A DNA stretch of 64,000 bases from Lewinella sp. IMCC34191 (GCF_003390935.1 NZ_QNQZ01000002.1:558001-622000); one strand, 5' to 3'; shown: positions 6,824 to 15,479, counted from the stretch's first letter. Notes: generated by a model not told the origin, from the sequence alone. Translations and numbers: made by a program.

Positions 6824-9478
6824 CTACCGGTACCACCGGTAGGTAGCTTTTACCAGGAAGGTGTTCCGCACCTCGTCGGAGAAGACATTCGATCCGAGGC
6901 TCCGAAGTAAACCTTCGCCAGGATTGCCGCTGGCGGTATTGCCCTGCGACCACACCAGGAATATTTCCGAGCCGGGCCGGTATTCCCACCGCACCACCAT
7001 ATTGGAACGGAATTGGATGAAGTTGAAGTCTGGGTCATCCACGGTAAAATCCCCGTCCGGCGAGGTGATCCGGTAAATTCCTTCCTCACCATCGTAGGTA
7101 ACGTCTCCGGAAGGGTACGAAACGAAGCGGCTACCGAATGCCTCCGCCATTGCCTCACCGCTAAATCCCTTGAAGTCCTGGTAGCGCCCGCGGCTGATGA
7201 AGGGTTGCCCATAGTACTGCAGCGTGAGGTCCGGCGTGAGGTTATAGGTGAAGCGGACGGTGGTGCTAAAGGTCTGTTGGTCCACCGTGGCTACCAGGTA
7301 AGACGTACCGGAGGCCACGTCCCGTTGGTCCACGTACTGATCAGCCCGGCGCAGGACGGAATAGCTCGGACTCAGGCTTACCGAAGCGGCATCCAGCGGC
7401 TGCCAGCTTGTCCACAGGCCCACCGATCTTTCCAGTTGGGTGCCGTCGAAGGTGCGGTATTCGTACCCTTCCGCCCCGACGGTAACTTTTTTCCGCTGGT
7501 CCGAATTCACGTAGGCGAAATATTCGGCTCCCGGGCTGATCCGCAGGGTCGGTCCGCCCCGGAGGTCGGTCTTGGAAGCGCGGTAGGCGATGTACGACGC
7601 ACCGGCACCGACGCGCATGAAATTCTTGAAGTTGGCGTGGGAGTTGACGTTGAAGGTCTGCTGGAGCAGGGTGCCGCCAAAATCGAAGGTGCTGTAAACG
7701 TTCCCGTTCACCTGGAGGCGCCGGAAGATCGAGAACGGATTCTGCCACCGCCGGGCCATCCAGCCGAAGTAATTGATCTCATCCGCGTTGCGCATGAATC
7801 CGATATCGTTGATCTCGAATCCGGGAGAACGCCACGTCGCGCCGGTCTCGAAAATGAAGTTTCCACCTACGTTACCGACCTTCAGCATGCCGCTGCTACC
7901 ATTCAGTCGGGTCGCGGAGCTGTCTACCTCCAGGTGATCGGCGTCGGGGCGCTGGAAGAAGTGCTCGAAACCGGTTTGCGTTTCCAGGATCGCTTCCTTA
8001 CTGCCGCTCACCGATGAGAGCACCGTATTGCCCGCCACGTACCAGGCCCGGTCCTTCCAGCGGTGATTGAAATCTACTCCACCGGAATAGGCTTCCCGGT
8101 GGAGAAAGCCAAGCTCGGGGTCGTCGGTCAGGCTACGCTGTACGCCGGTCAGGATGGCGCCTACGTAGGTGTCCCCGCCGCGGAAATCCTGCTGGATGCG
8201 CCCGACCTGAAAGTTGGTTAGGGGCTCCACCACCGATTCGCTGCGTTCGCCGGCCAGGTCGATGGTGGCCATCTCCCGCTCCGTCACGCTTTCCAGTAAT
8301 CCGACGCTCAGGCCCGAGCTGGTCTTGCCGCTGAACTTGGCCGCCCCCAGGATGGTCGTATTCACCGGCTGATCCACGTAGTAGCTCCGGGCGGCATCGG
8401 AGGAAACGACCCGGTGCGGGCTCCCCCCGATGCGCCGGGAATAGAAAAGCTGGTCGGAGGTATGGCCACCCCCGGCCTCGGCCGACGACAGGTTAAAGTC
8501 GAAAATATTCTGCCCCTCCACGAAGAAGGGCCGTTGCTCCCGGAAGAAGACCTGGTAGCCGTCCAGGTTCAGGGCCCCAGGATCGGCCTCCACCTGCCCA
8601 AAGTCGGGGTTGATGGTCAGGTCCAGCGTGAGGTCGTTCGTCACGCCGATGCGGGCGTCCAAGCCCGCGGAAAGGCGATTATCCGAACCGTTCGCGAAGG
8701 GGTTGCCCGGCTCTTCCGGGTAGGTCGCGCGCTGGGCGACTACGTAGGGCTGCAGTTCCACTGTCCGGCGGGGTTGTAGGTCCTTCAGCCCGCGGAGCTC
8801 CCCGAAGCGGCTCACCCAACCCGAGGCGTTGCGTTCCTGGGGCTGCCACAGACTGCGCTCCTCCATTCGGAAGTCCATGCGGGTAGACTGTATACCCCAC
8901 ACCTGGTCGGCTCCCGACGAAAAGCGGAGTTGGGAGAGCGGAATGCGCATCTCGGCCGTCCAGCCTGCCGAGTCGATCTGTGTCTTGGCCTCCCAGATCG
9001 GGTTCCAGGAGCTGTCCCAGCTGTTTCCATCGTTCGAGACAAACTCGTCACCCTTCACGCCCGAAGCGGAAACCGTGAAGGAGAAAGCCGTCCGCTTGTC
9101 GTGGTAGCTATCGATGTTGACCTCCACCCAGTCACCGGGGAACTGGTCCCGCCGGCCCATCCGCTGCTCGATCTTCTCGGGTTCGGTATCCAGGCAGCGG
9201 AAGGCCACGTAGAGGTTCCGGTCGTCGTAGAGAATCTTTATCCGGGTTTCCTGGGTAGGAGCGGCTCCGGCATTCGGCTCGAACTGCACGTACCCGCCAC
9301 TCCAGGCTACGCCATCCCAGGCGGCATCGTAGGGGCTACCGTCAATCACCGGCGCCTGCCCCGCGATGCGTTCGGTATCGTAGCCGCGCTGCGGGTAAAC
9401 GACCTGCTCCGTGCTATCCTGGCCGAACACGGGCAGACTAAGGATCAGGCTAAGCGAGACTAACAGGTATAGCTTCAT
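6824..9478 (-). CDS. DUF5916 family outer-membrane protein with CBM9-like domain
   Basis: The ATG at 9478 gives 884 residues beginning with a signal peptide (MKLYLLVSLSLILSLPVFGQ). Residues about 35-230 resemble the carbohydrate-binding family 9-like module found at the N terminus of this family (PVIDGSPYDAAWDGVAWSG, IKILYDDRNLYVAFRCLDTE). The rest is a long beta-rich region with alternating aromatic residues, ending in KATYRWYR, consistent with an outer-membrane barrel (DUF5916). A segment VEADPGALNLDGYQVFFREQ is typical of the family. Members are frequent in Bacteroidota with no assigned reaction. It stands as a single gene with its own terminator. Binding of a glycan or glycopeptide at the surface is only inferred from the CBM9 fold. 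Confidence 0.85.
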   Translation of the reverse strand: MKLYLLVSLSLILSLPVFGQDSTEQVVYPQRGYDTERIAGQAPVIDGSPYDAAWDGVAWSGGYVQFEPNAGAAPTQETRIKILYDDRNLYVAFRCLDTEPEKIEQRMGRRDQFPGDWVEVNIDSYHDKRTAFSFTVSASGVKGDEFVSNDGNSWDSSWNPIWEAKTQIDSAGWTAEMRIPLSQLRFSSGADQVWGIQSTRMDFRMEERSLWQPQERNASGWVSRFGELRGLKDLQPRRTVELQPYVVAQRATYPEEPGNPFANGSDNRLSAGLDARIGVTNDLTLDLTINPDFGQVEADPGALNLDGYQVFFREQRPFFVEGQNIFDFNLSSAEAGGGHTSDQLFYSRRIGGSPHRVVSSDAARSYYVDQPVNTTILGAAKFSGKTSSGLSVGLLESVTEREMATIDLAGERSESVVEPLTNFQVGRIQQDFRGGDTYVGAILTGVQRSLTDDPELGFLHREAYSGGVDFNHRWKDRAWYVAGNTVLSSVSGSKEAILETQTGFEHFFQRPDADHLEVDSSATRLNGSSGMLKVGNVGGNFIFETGATWRSPGFEINDIGFMRNADEINYFGWMARRWQNPFSIFRRLQVNGNVYSTFDFGGTLLQQTFNVNSHANFKNFMRVGAGASYIAYRASKTDLRGGPTLRISPGAEYFAYVNSDQRKKVTVGAEGYEYRTFDGTQLERSVGLWTSWQPLDAASVSLSPSYSVLRRADQYVDQRDVASGTSYLVATVDQQTFSTTVRFTYNLTPDLTLQYYGQPFISRGRYQDFKGFSGEAMAEAFGSRFVSYPSGDVTYDGEEGIYRITSPDGDFTVDDPDFNFIQFRSNMVVRWEYRPGSEIFLVWSQGNTASGNPGEGLLRSLGSNVFSDEVRNTFLVKATYRWYR

Positions 9479-9568
9479 ATTCGGGGAGTGTACCGCAACG
9501 ACGAAAGCCGGAATCGGGGGTTGCATGGGGAGATATTTTATCGCTGCACGTTTGCCACCCCCTACAGG

Positions 9569-10309
9569 TTACTTGGCTCGTCGTAAATAGACGTTATCGT
9601 AGGGCGATCGGCATTTTACCTGCGCTCCGCCGCCCTGTCCTATGGTTCCGACTACACGCTCGTAGAACTGGCGCTGCTCGCTGGCCGCTTTGTCGATCCG
9701 GATATCGAAATCCGTCATCAGGCTACCGTATTCCGTGATCAGTTCCAGCTTGGCCGTGGCGTCGGCGGGAAGGGTGAGATCCACGTCCCCGTAGTTGCTG
9801 TACAGATCCAGCTTACTGCCGGGCTCCAGCTCGCTGGGAGCAATCTCCAGGGTGCCGTAGGTACTGTGCACGCGGGTGAGTCCGGCGATGTCGGCCACTT
9901 CGACGTCCCCGTATTCGGTTTCGACCTCGATGGACATCCCGGGCGGTACGCCGATGCGAAGACGGATGCGGGAATTGCAGCCCCGGATGCGCACGCCGTT
10001 GTTAACGGTTACCCGGTCTTCGCATTCCTCACTCAGTGTCTGCTGGTTGGGTCCGACCTCCTCCAGGCGTAGGCGATTGCCGCTGCGGTCTACGGAGATC
10101 TCGCCGAGGTCGGGCCGCTCGGTGTCGTTGATCAGGACCAGGTGGGTGACCGTGATCTCCCCCGATGCGGAGGGAAAGAGTTCGACATTCCCGAACTGGC
10201 TGGAAATGAAGAGGTGATCGGCGCCCTCGGTAGCGATGGTCTGCGTTTTAGACTGGGCATGAAGGTGGCCCGCAGCCAGCAGGAGGCTGCAAATGATGAA
10301 GCGGAGCAT
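9569..10309 (-). CDS. DUF4097-type beta-helix surface protein
   Basis: A 246-residue secreted protein with signal peptide (residues 1-18, GHLHAQ). It is built of short beta-strand repeats such as SIEVETEYGDVEVADIAG, TRVHSTYGTLEIAP and LDLYSNYGDVDLTLPADA, the pattern of DUF4097/putative adhesin families that fold as a beta-solenoid. The repeated 'YGDV' turns recur about every 20-25 residues. It lies downstream of a close relative (10328-11119) in a sigma-factor operon and may sense or bind an envelope component; no function is established. The gene includes one copy of the 18-bp recurring word (9617-9634), read as GGGAQVK near the C terminus. Confidence 0.82.
   Translation of the reverse strand: MLRFIICSLLLAAGHLHAQSKTQTIATEGADHLFISSQFGNVELFPSASGEITVTHLVLINDTERPDLGEISVDRSGNRLRLEEVGPNQQTLSEECEDRVTVNNGVRIRGCNSRIRLRIGVPPGMSIEVETEYGDVEVADIAGLTRVHSTYGTLEIAPSELEPGSKLDLYSNYGDVDLTLPADATAKLELITEYGSLMTDFDIRIDKAASEQRQFYERVVGTIGQGGGAQVKCRSPYDNVYLRRAK
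9617..9634 (-). repeat. Recurring 18-bp word, exact copy
   Basis: Minus-strand GGCGGCGGAGCGCAGGTA, inside the DUF4097 gene where it encodes GGGAQV. The same 18 bases occur at 47294-47311 and 57598-57615. Confidence 0.75.
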
Positions 10310-10327
10310 GGGTAATTGCTTAGGGGG

Positions 10328-11119
10328 TTACTGCTTGCGCAGGTAGATATTATCGTAGGTAGCGGTCAGGCTGATCAGGGTGCCACCGCCGTTGATGGTG
10401 CCGCCGAGGTTGCCGAGGTTGACGTCACGGGGACTGTCGTAGTCGCGGTCATCCTCATTGCCGGCGACCGTATTGGACTTCACGTTGATGTCGAAATCGG
10501 TGTACATATTTCCGTAGCCGGTGGAGAGGCGTACATCGGCCTTGGTAGCGGCGGGCAGGGTAATGTCCACGTCGGAGTAGGTGGAGTGCAGGCGTATCTC
10601 CTGCGTCGGAGCGGTGTTCCATACGGCGACAATCTCGTCGTAGACGGTATTGACGGCCACCGGTCCGGTCACGTTATCCAGTTCGGCTTTGTGGTACATC
10701 ATCGATACGTCGAGGCTGCCGGAAAAGTCGCGGACGGTCAGGTCGCCGCCCCGGTGGGTACTCTGTTCGACCGTGATGCTGGCGCTGTTCGGGACGCGCA
10801 CCGTCACGTGCTTTCCGTTGCCGCCTACCTGGGCGATACGGATGGTACCGTTGCTTTCCGTGACGTTGAGTCCGGCGCCGGTATTGTCCTTCAGGCCGGA
10901 GGCACTGATCTGACGCAGACCGTCGGCGCGATCGTCGTTGCTGCTCCCGTCGGGGCGGCCTTCCACGATCAGCTCACTGCCGGAGGTGCCGACAATGGTC
11001 AACTCATCGATCTCGGAGAAGGCGACGGTCTTTCCGCCGGCGTTTATCTTGAATTCCTGCTGCGCCCACAGGGGGGTGGTCAATAGGAGAAGGACAAAAA
11101 TTCGTAGGGGGGTAAGCAT
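10328..11119 (-). CDS. DUF4097-type beta-helix surface protein
   Basis: A 263-residue secreted paralogue of the neighbour at 9569-10309, with signal peptide (residues 1-19, TTPLWAQ). The body again shows a beta-solenoid pattern (SGSLDVSMMYHKAELDNVTG, VNTVYDEIVAVWNTAP, LHSTYSDVDITLPAATKA, LSTGYGNMYTDFDINV), ending in SLTATYDNIYLRKQ, which matches the end of the paralogue (SPYDNVYLRRAK). Three bases separate it from the HEAT-repeat gene and 18 from the next, so this is one operon. Exported, probably envelope-associated; role unknown. Confidence 0.82.
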   Translation of the reverse strand: MLTPLRIFVLLLLTTPLWAQQEFKINAGGKTVAFSEIDELTIVGTSGSELIVEGRPDGSSNDDRADGLRQISASGLKDNTGAGLNVTESNGTIRIAQVGGNGKHVTVRVPNSASITVEQSTHRGGDLTVRDFSGSLDVSMMYHKAELDNVTGPVAVNTVYDEIVAVWNTAPTQEIRLHSTYSDVDITLPAATKADVRLSTGYGNMYTDFDINVKSNTVAGNEDDRDYDSPRDVNLGNLGGTINGGGTLISLTATYDNIYLRKQ

Positions 11120-11121
11120 GG

Positions 11122-11895
11122 CTATATTAATTTGAAGGTCCCCAGTTCGGCGGCGTCGCGCAGGGGCCGGGGCGTCTGGTCGTTATTGATAATTTCTTCG
11201 AGGTAGGGCAGCACGCGTTTCTCGTTCAGGGCTACCAGGGTTTCCAGCAGTTGCACCCGTACGGCGGGGGGCGGGTCGCTGGCCATGGCGGCCAGCATCT
11301 CGTCGCGGGCGGCCGGGCTGTCGGCAAAGCGGTGGAGCGCATCCAGGGCGGCCAGCCGCACGTTCGTTTTTTCGTCGGTCCGCAGCATGTGGCCGAGGTT
11401 GGCGATGATGGCCGGGTCGGCTACGGGCACGTCCAGGCTGACGGTAGCGGCGCGCATGCGGGTGGTGGGCTGCTCATCGTCCATTAGCTGCAACATCAGC
11501 GTGCGGGTAGCCGCCAGCTGATGCTCCAGGTGGCTGGTATCGCTGCGCCCGAAGTACCAGCCCAACCCGAAGACGAGGAGGAGCATACTGGCCGCGATGC
11601 TCAGCAGGGCGGCGGGGCGCAGGTAAAACGCCTTTGCGGAAGCGGTGGCCGGCTGGACTTCGTCCGTTTCATCGCTCTCGTAGCCGGCGAGCATGTCGGC
11701 GAAGCGTCGGTCGGCCGCGGCGCTGGGTTGCGGGTCGGCCGGGCGGGCGACGTCTTCCCGCAGCTGGCGCAGGGCGGCCAGCTCGCGGGCGGTATCGGGG
11801 TCGCCCTCGATGGCGTCCTTGACCATCGCATAGCGTTCCGGAGAGAGCTCGCCGGAGAGGTAGTCGATCAGTTCGCTCTGGGTGATGCGGTTCAT
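11122..11895 (-). CDS. Membrane HEAT-repeat protein, likely anti-sigma factor
   Basis: A 257-residue protein starting with an anti-sigma-like N terminus (ITQSELIDYLSGELSPERYAMV followed by AIEGDPDTARELAALRQLRED), one membrane span around residues 94-115 (LLSIAASMLLLVFGLGWYFG), then a C-terminal part in HEAT-type repeats (ANLGHMLRTDEKTNVRLAAL, ASDPPPAVRVQLLETLVALN). Its start overlaps the sigma gene stop by four bases. The position and N-terminal layout predict that it holds the adjacent ECF sigma at the membrane; a HEAT scaffold as the sensory part is unusual. A near copy of the 18-bp word (11608-11625) falls in the pre-membrane segment, encoding FYLRPAA in another frame. Confidence 0.78.
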   Translation of the reverse strand: MNRITQSELIDYLSGELSPERYAMVKDAIEGDPDTARELAALRQLREDVARPADPQPSAAADRRFADMLAGYESDETDEVQPATASAKAFYLRPAALLSIAASMLLLVFGLGWYFGRSDTSHLEHQLAATRTLMLQLMDDEQPTTRMRAATVSLDVPVADPAIIANLGHMLRTDEKTNVRLAALDALHRFADSPAARDEMLAAMASDPPPAVRVQLLETLVALNEKRVLPYLEEIINNDQTPRPLRDAAELGTFKLI

Positions 11896-12413
11896 GATTG
11901 GTTTTTGTGATAGTTATGCCGGAGCTGCTTGCAAGCCCGGTGCATGCGCACTTTGATGTTGGCCTCCGTGGTGTTGAGCACGGTGGCGATGTCGGCGTAC
12001 TTCATATTTCGTTGCCAGGCCAGTTCGACCACCTCCCGGTAGTTATCGGGCAGGGCGGCCAGGGCATGGCGGCAGTCGGGGTACGATTCCTCCTCCTCCA
12101 GCGGTAGCCGGCTGAATTCAAAGTTGTCGTCGATCGGCATACGCCCTTGCAGTCGACAGTGGTCGCGGTGGGCGTTGCGGGCAATGGTGAAGATCCAGGT
12201 CTTGAAGGTGGATCCTGGTTGCCAGCTCTTTCGGTATTTGATGACCCGTTCGAAGGTCGTATGCAGGAGGTCCTCCGCGGTGGCGCGGTCCTGGTGGGTT
12301 CGGTTGATCAGAAACCCGAGCAGCGGTGCTTTATACCGGTCGTAAAGCAGGGACAGGCGGTGGACTTTACCCGCTGCCACTTCTTCCATGATGATTTCGT
12401 CGGTCGCTGCCAA
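11892..12413 (-). CDS. RNA polymerase sigma factor, ECF subfamily
   Basis: A 173-residue ECF sigma factor. Region 2 runs from LSLLYDRYKAPLLGFLINRT through TAEDLLHTTFERV to TFKTWIFTIARNAHRDHCR; region 4 follows (ALAALPDNYREVVELAWQRN, YADIATVLNTTEANIKVRM). A TTG start at 12413 keeps the DEII segment that relatives have at the N terminus; an ATG eight codons later is the alternative. It is the first gene of the operon down to 9569 and overlaps the HEAT-repeat gene by four bases. It probably activates its own operon, including the two DUF4097 proteins. Confidence 0.87.
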   Translation of the reverse strand: MAATDEIIMEEVAAGKVHRLSLLYDRYKAPLLGFLINRTHQDRATAEDLLHTTFERVIKYRKSWQPGSTFKTWIFTIARNAHRDHCRLQGRMPIDDNFEFSRLPLEEEESYPDCRHALAALPDNYREVVELAWQRNMKYADIATVLNTTEANIKVRMHRACKQLRHNYHKNQS

Positions 12414-12509
12414 GGCTGGTTGATTGCTGCTTGTGGGGGGAAGTACTGGGGAATTTCTTGATGGTTACAGTGTTCCTGACTTTTATCTGCATTTTTCTGG
12501 GGGGGAGAG

Positions 12510-12556
12510 CCCGGAGCTGCGGCTCCGGGTAACTGAGGTTTGACCGCGCTGCGGTC
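12510..12556. repeat. Two small perfect hairpins before the tandem array
   Basis: CCCGGAGC-TGCG-GCTCCGGG (12510-12529) and GACCGC-GCT-GCGGTC (12542-12556, followed by TTTT). The first is a close relative of the hairpin repeated in the array that follows. The second could stop plus-strand transcripts, but none is known to enter here. Confidence 0.7.
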
Positions 12557-12570
12557 TTTTAGGGTCATTC

Positions 12571-13138
12571 AGGGTCCCGGAGCTCCAGCTCCGGGCAATT
12601 GCTTTCCTCAACTTGACCAGCATACCCCCCGCAGGACATTCGGCGGAGCTGGAGCTCCTCCACCCCACCCAGGGTCCCGGAGCTCCAGCTCCGGGCAATT
12701 GCTTCCCTCACCTTGACCTGCCTATCCCCCGCAGGACACTCGGCGGAGCTGGAGCTCCTCCACCCCACCCAGGGTCCCGGGACTCCAGCTCCGGGCAATC
12801 GCTTTCCTCACCTTGACCAGCCTGTCCCCGCAGGACGTTCGGCGGAGCAGGAGCTCCTCCACCCCGCCCAGGGTCCCGGGGCTCCAGCTCCGGGCAATCG
12901 CTTTCCCCACCTTGACCAGCATACCCCCCACAGGACATCCGGCGGAGCTGGAGCTCCTCCACCCCACCCAGGGTCCCGGAGCTCCAGCTCCGGGTACTTG
13001 CTTTCCCCACCTTGATCAGCCTACCCCCCGCACGACACTCGGCGGAGCTGGAGCTCCTCCACCCCACCCAGGGTCCCGGAGCTCCAGCTCCGGGTACTTG
13101 CTTTCCCCACCTTGATCAGCCTACCCCCCCGCACGACT
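12571..13138. repeat. Tandem array of six ~100-bp units with paired hairpins
   Basis: Units begin (AGGGTCCCGG) at 12571, 12671, 12771, 12870, 12970 and 13070, so the period is 100, 100, 99, 100, 100; the last unit is partial. Each unit carries a hairpin CCCGGAGCT-CC-AGCTCCGGG (or a one-base variant) and, about 50 bases on, GGAGCT-GG-AGCTCC. Immediately after the array a third hairpin of the same AGCT-NN-AGCT core, TGAAGCT-AC-AGCTTCA, lies at 13144-13159. Open frames across it are by-products of the repeat period. No spacers of the CRISPR type exist because whole units are alike. Confidence 0.92.
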
Positions 13139-13213
13139 TTCAATGAAGCTACAGCTTCACTACCCGCACAAGAGTATTCCTGAACCGTTTCAAAACGAAA
13201 TCAACAGCTCCCC

Positions 13214-13396
13214 ATGGCCACCGTAAACCCGAATTCCGCGCCACCGCCGCCCAAGAAGAAGACATCCACCTTGAAAAAGGTGTTGTACGTGATCATCTTG
13301 CTGGTGGCCCTGTCGATCTTATTGCAGATACTGGGCGTAGGGGTAGTGAGTAAGCGAGAGAACGACACCCTGATCGAGCAACCGCACGCGGAATAG
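13214..13396 (+). CDS. Small single-pass membrane protein
   Basis: Sixty residues: a Pro/Lys-rich N-terminal part (SAPPPPKKKTSTLKK), one strong membrane span at about 23-43 (VLYVIILLVALSILLQILG) and a short charged tail. Positive residues before the span suggest the N terminus stays in the cytoplasm. It ends two bases before the convergent gene at 13398. No family is recognised; it is listed because of the clean topology and because it starts just after the repeat array. It might be an over-call. Confidence 0.5.
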   Translation: MATVNPNSAPPPPKKKTSTLKKVLYVIILLVALSILLQILGVGVVSKRENDTLIEQPHAE

Positions 13397-13397
13397 C

Positions 13398-13859
13398 TTA
13401 GCCCAGACCGACGCTGGACAGTCCGGGGTAGAAAGGCCAGGGAATAGCCGCCAGAATCATCACCAGTCCCGCGATGTAGTACTTACCGATGGTCTTCCAA
13501 CCCTTATTCAGCGTAGCCTGCCGCTTGGCTTTGCTGTAGCCCACGGTGATCAGCACCGTAGCGAGGATCATGACCCACCAGTGCACCCAATTGTAGTACG
13601 TAGCCACCGAGGTGCCGGCATTCTCGGGAACGTCCGCCGCCACGCCGTAGGGGCTCAACCAGAGGTAGAGCAGCAGGCCAAGCAACAATTGAATGTGCAC
13701 CGAGATCAGGCCGAATAAAGCCCACTTATCTTTCCCGGGGTACACCGTACCGCTGCTGCGCATGGACATGGCGCGGGCGATGGCGACGATCAGCAGAATA
13801 AGCACGATCCAGCGGAGACCGGAGTGTGCGTGTTGGATTGCAGTGTAGAGTACTCCCAT
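13398..13859 (-). CDS. Four-span cytochrome b561-like small membrane protein
   Basis: The ATG at 13859 gives 153 residues (MGVLYTAIQHAHSGLRWIVL). Four hydrophobic spans are visible (about 15-33, 48-68, 88-106, 123-142). Several histidines are placed near span edges (His10, His12, His53, and His91 in NWVHWWVM), the pattern of Bacteroidota proteins annotated as 'cytochrome B'. Haem binding is therefore possible but not shown. It precedes nothing in its own direction and faces the small ORF at 13214; the next gene upstream on the strand is the AI-2E family transporter, 37 bases away. Confidence 0.72.
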   Translation of the reverse strand: MGVLYTAIQHAHSGLRWIVLILLIVAIARAMSMRSSGTVYPGKDKWALFGLISVHIQLLLGLLLYLWLSPYGVAADVPENAGTSVATYYNWVHWWVMILATVLITVGYSKAKRQATLNKGWKTIGKYYIAGLVMILAAIPWPFYPGLSSVGLG

Positions 13860-13896
13860 AATGGTTGTTAAGTGGGGCCAAGATAGACAGACCCGC

Positions 13897-14979
13897 CTAA
13901 TCCTGCCCGAGCAGGTAAGCGTAATCCTCCATCCCGTCAATATGTTTAAAAACGATGCGCATGATGGCCACCACCGGTATCGCCACGATAGCCCCCACGG
14001 CACCCCACATAACCGTGAAGGCGATGACGGCAACGATGGTCGTTAGCGGGTTAATATCAACCTCATCCCCCACGATCAGCGGCGTCAGGATGTAACTCTC
14101 CAGCATCTGCGCCACGGCCATCGTACCGAGTACGCCCAGGATCATGGTACTGCCGCCCCCGCTGGCGATCGCGATGGCTACGGCTATCCCGCCGCCGATG
14201 ATGTTGCCCAGATAGGGTATGATGCTCAGGATCGCGACCAGCACGGCGATGACGATGGCGTAGTTCAGCCCCACCAGGGAGAAGCCGACGCCATACAGCA
14301 CCGACAGGATCAGAATCAAAATCAGCCGCCCCTTTAGGTACTGCTGCGCCACGTCGGTAGCCTCGTTGATGGTCTGGTGGGTTTCCCCACGCTTATCGTC
14401 CGGGGTGCGGCGCAGGACGAACTCCCGCAGCCGTTCTTTCTGGCTGAGGAAGAGCACGACATAGACGAACATGAGCAGAAAATCACCGAGTACACTAAGG
14501 GTACTCGACAGGGCACCGGTGATCTGCGACTGCCCGAAGGGAAGGTTCTGCAGCATGGTGCCCCCACTGCTTCCGCCGGCTCCGCTACCGCCGGTAGCGG
14601 TAGAGTCCTGGGTAACGGAGGTAGAGTCACTGCCACCGCCGCCGAGCATGGGTACCTGTTGCTTCGCCTTTTCGATCTGTTCCGTCAGGCGGTCCTCGAT
14701 CTCCGGCCAGTTATCGGCGAAGCTGGCTGCCTGTTGCCCGATGGCGAAAAAGATTCCGGCAAAAAACAGCACCAGTACGAGGACCGCCCCGGCGATGGCA
14801 AAGCCGGGTTTCCATCCCCAGCTGCGTAGCTTAGTATCGAGGGGGTCGAGCAGAATGGCGATGAGCCCGGACACCGTCAGCAACAGTAAAACGGGCTTCC
14901 CGTAGTACAGTATGGCAACCACGCCGAAGATGGCAATGAGACGGAGTACGAATCCAACCAACTTCGGAGAAACTTTCAT
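13897..14979 (-). CDS. AI-2E family transporter (UPF0118/TqsA-like)
   Basis: A 360-residue membrane protein. It has two N-terminal spans, a third near 60-80, then a soluble loop rich in Ser/Thr/Gly (about 105-145, GGGGSDSTSV...), and four to five spans in the C-terminal half, ending with the family feature MWGAVGAIVAIPVVAIMRIV. PYLGNIIGGGIAVAIAIASGG is the typical family segment. Members have been linked to autoinducer-2 export, and others to Na+/H+ exchange; the substrate is not predictable here. Length and topology are standard except for the enlarged low-complexity loop. Confidence 0.88.
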   Translation of the reverse strand: MKVSPKLVGFVLRLIAIFGVVAILYYGKPVLLLLTVSGLIAILLDPLDTKLRSWGWKPGFAIAGAVLVLVLFFAGIFFAIGQQAASFADNWPEIEDRLTEQIEKAKQQVPMLGGGGSDSTSVTQDSTATGGSGAGGSSGGTMLQNLPFGQSQITGALSSTLSVLGDFLLMFVYVVLFLSQKERLREFVLRRTPDDKRGETHQTINEATDVAQQYLKGRLILILILSVLYGVGFSLVGLNYAIVIAVLVAILSIIPYLGNIIGGGIAVAIAIASGGGSTMILGVLGTMAVAQMLESYILTPLIVGDEVDINPLTTIVAVIAFTVMWGAVGAIVAIPVVAIMRIVFKHIDGMEDYAYLLGQD

Positions 14980-15035
14980 ATTGAGGTTTGTTTGTCTTTG
15001 ATAGGTCGATCGGGGTGCCTCTGTTCACTCCGCCG

Positions 15036-15043
15036 TACTTTTG
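15036..15043 (+). promoter_or_regulatory. -7 promoter element (TACTTTTG) of the YjbQ-type gene
   Basis: Exact match to the Bacteroidota -7 consensus TAnnTTTG, 25 bases before the GTG at 15069. No clear TTG is found about 20 bases upstream, so this is a -7-only call. It supports the GTG as the start, because a start at 14988 would lie upstream of the promoter. Confidence 0.6.
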
Positions 15044-15068
15044 CCCCGCATCCAAAGCCAGTTATACC

Positions 15069-15479
15069 GTGGTCGACCAAGTAAGTTTCCGCCTCCAAGC
15101 CCGCCCCCGTGGTTTCCACGTCGTCACCCGGGAGATCATGGAGCACCTCCCCGCCCTCCCCCAGAGCGGCCTGCTTCACCTCTTCATTCAGCACACCTCG
15201 GCGGCCATCACCGTCAACGAAGCGGCGGATCCCGACGTACTGACGGACTTCGAATCCATCTTCAATAAGCTCGTCCCGGAGAATATGCCTTTCCTGGTCC
15301 ATACCCTCGAGGGCCCCGACGATATGCCCGCCCACATCAAGGCCGCCATGATCGGCAACAGCATCACCCTGCCCATTACGGCCGGCCGGCTGAATCTGGG
15401 TACCTGGCAGGGGGTCTATCTCTGTGAATTCCGCAACCGGGCCTCAGGCCGCGGCCTCGTGGCCACGATCTACAGCTAA
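15069..15479 (+). CDS. YjbQ family (UPF0047) secondary thiamine-phosphate synthase-type enzyme
   Basis: The GTG at 15069 gives 136 residues, right for this small family. The signature runs HLFIQHTSAAITVNEAADPDV, then LVHTLEGPDDMPAHIKAAMIG and LGTWQGVYLCEFRN. Conserved His residues lie in FIQHTS and in MPAHIKA. The family has been reported to rescue thiamine-phosphate synthase mutants, but its main role is unsettled. A -7 box sits 25 bases upstream. Its 3' end overlaps the convergent PnuC-like gene by 36 bases (15444-15479), an unusually long overlap. PnuC proteins can carry nicotinamide riboside or thiamine, so a vitamin link is possible but unproven. Confidence 0.85.
   Translation: MVDQVSFRLQARPRGFHVVTREIMEHLPALPQSGLLHLFIQHTSAAITVNEAADPDVLTDFESIFNKLVPENMPFLVHTLEGPDDMPAHIKAAMIGNSITLPITAGRLNLGTWQGVYLCEFRNRASGRGLVATIYS

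Noticed and set aside
12565..13115. Several overlapping 67-119-residue frames in the 100-bp array
   Set aside because: Frames follow the repeat period and change with it; peptide repeats such as GVEELQLRR are translations of hairpins.
12571..13138. CRISPR array
   Set aside because: Whole 100-bp units are alike, there are no unique spacers and no cas gene.
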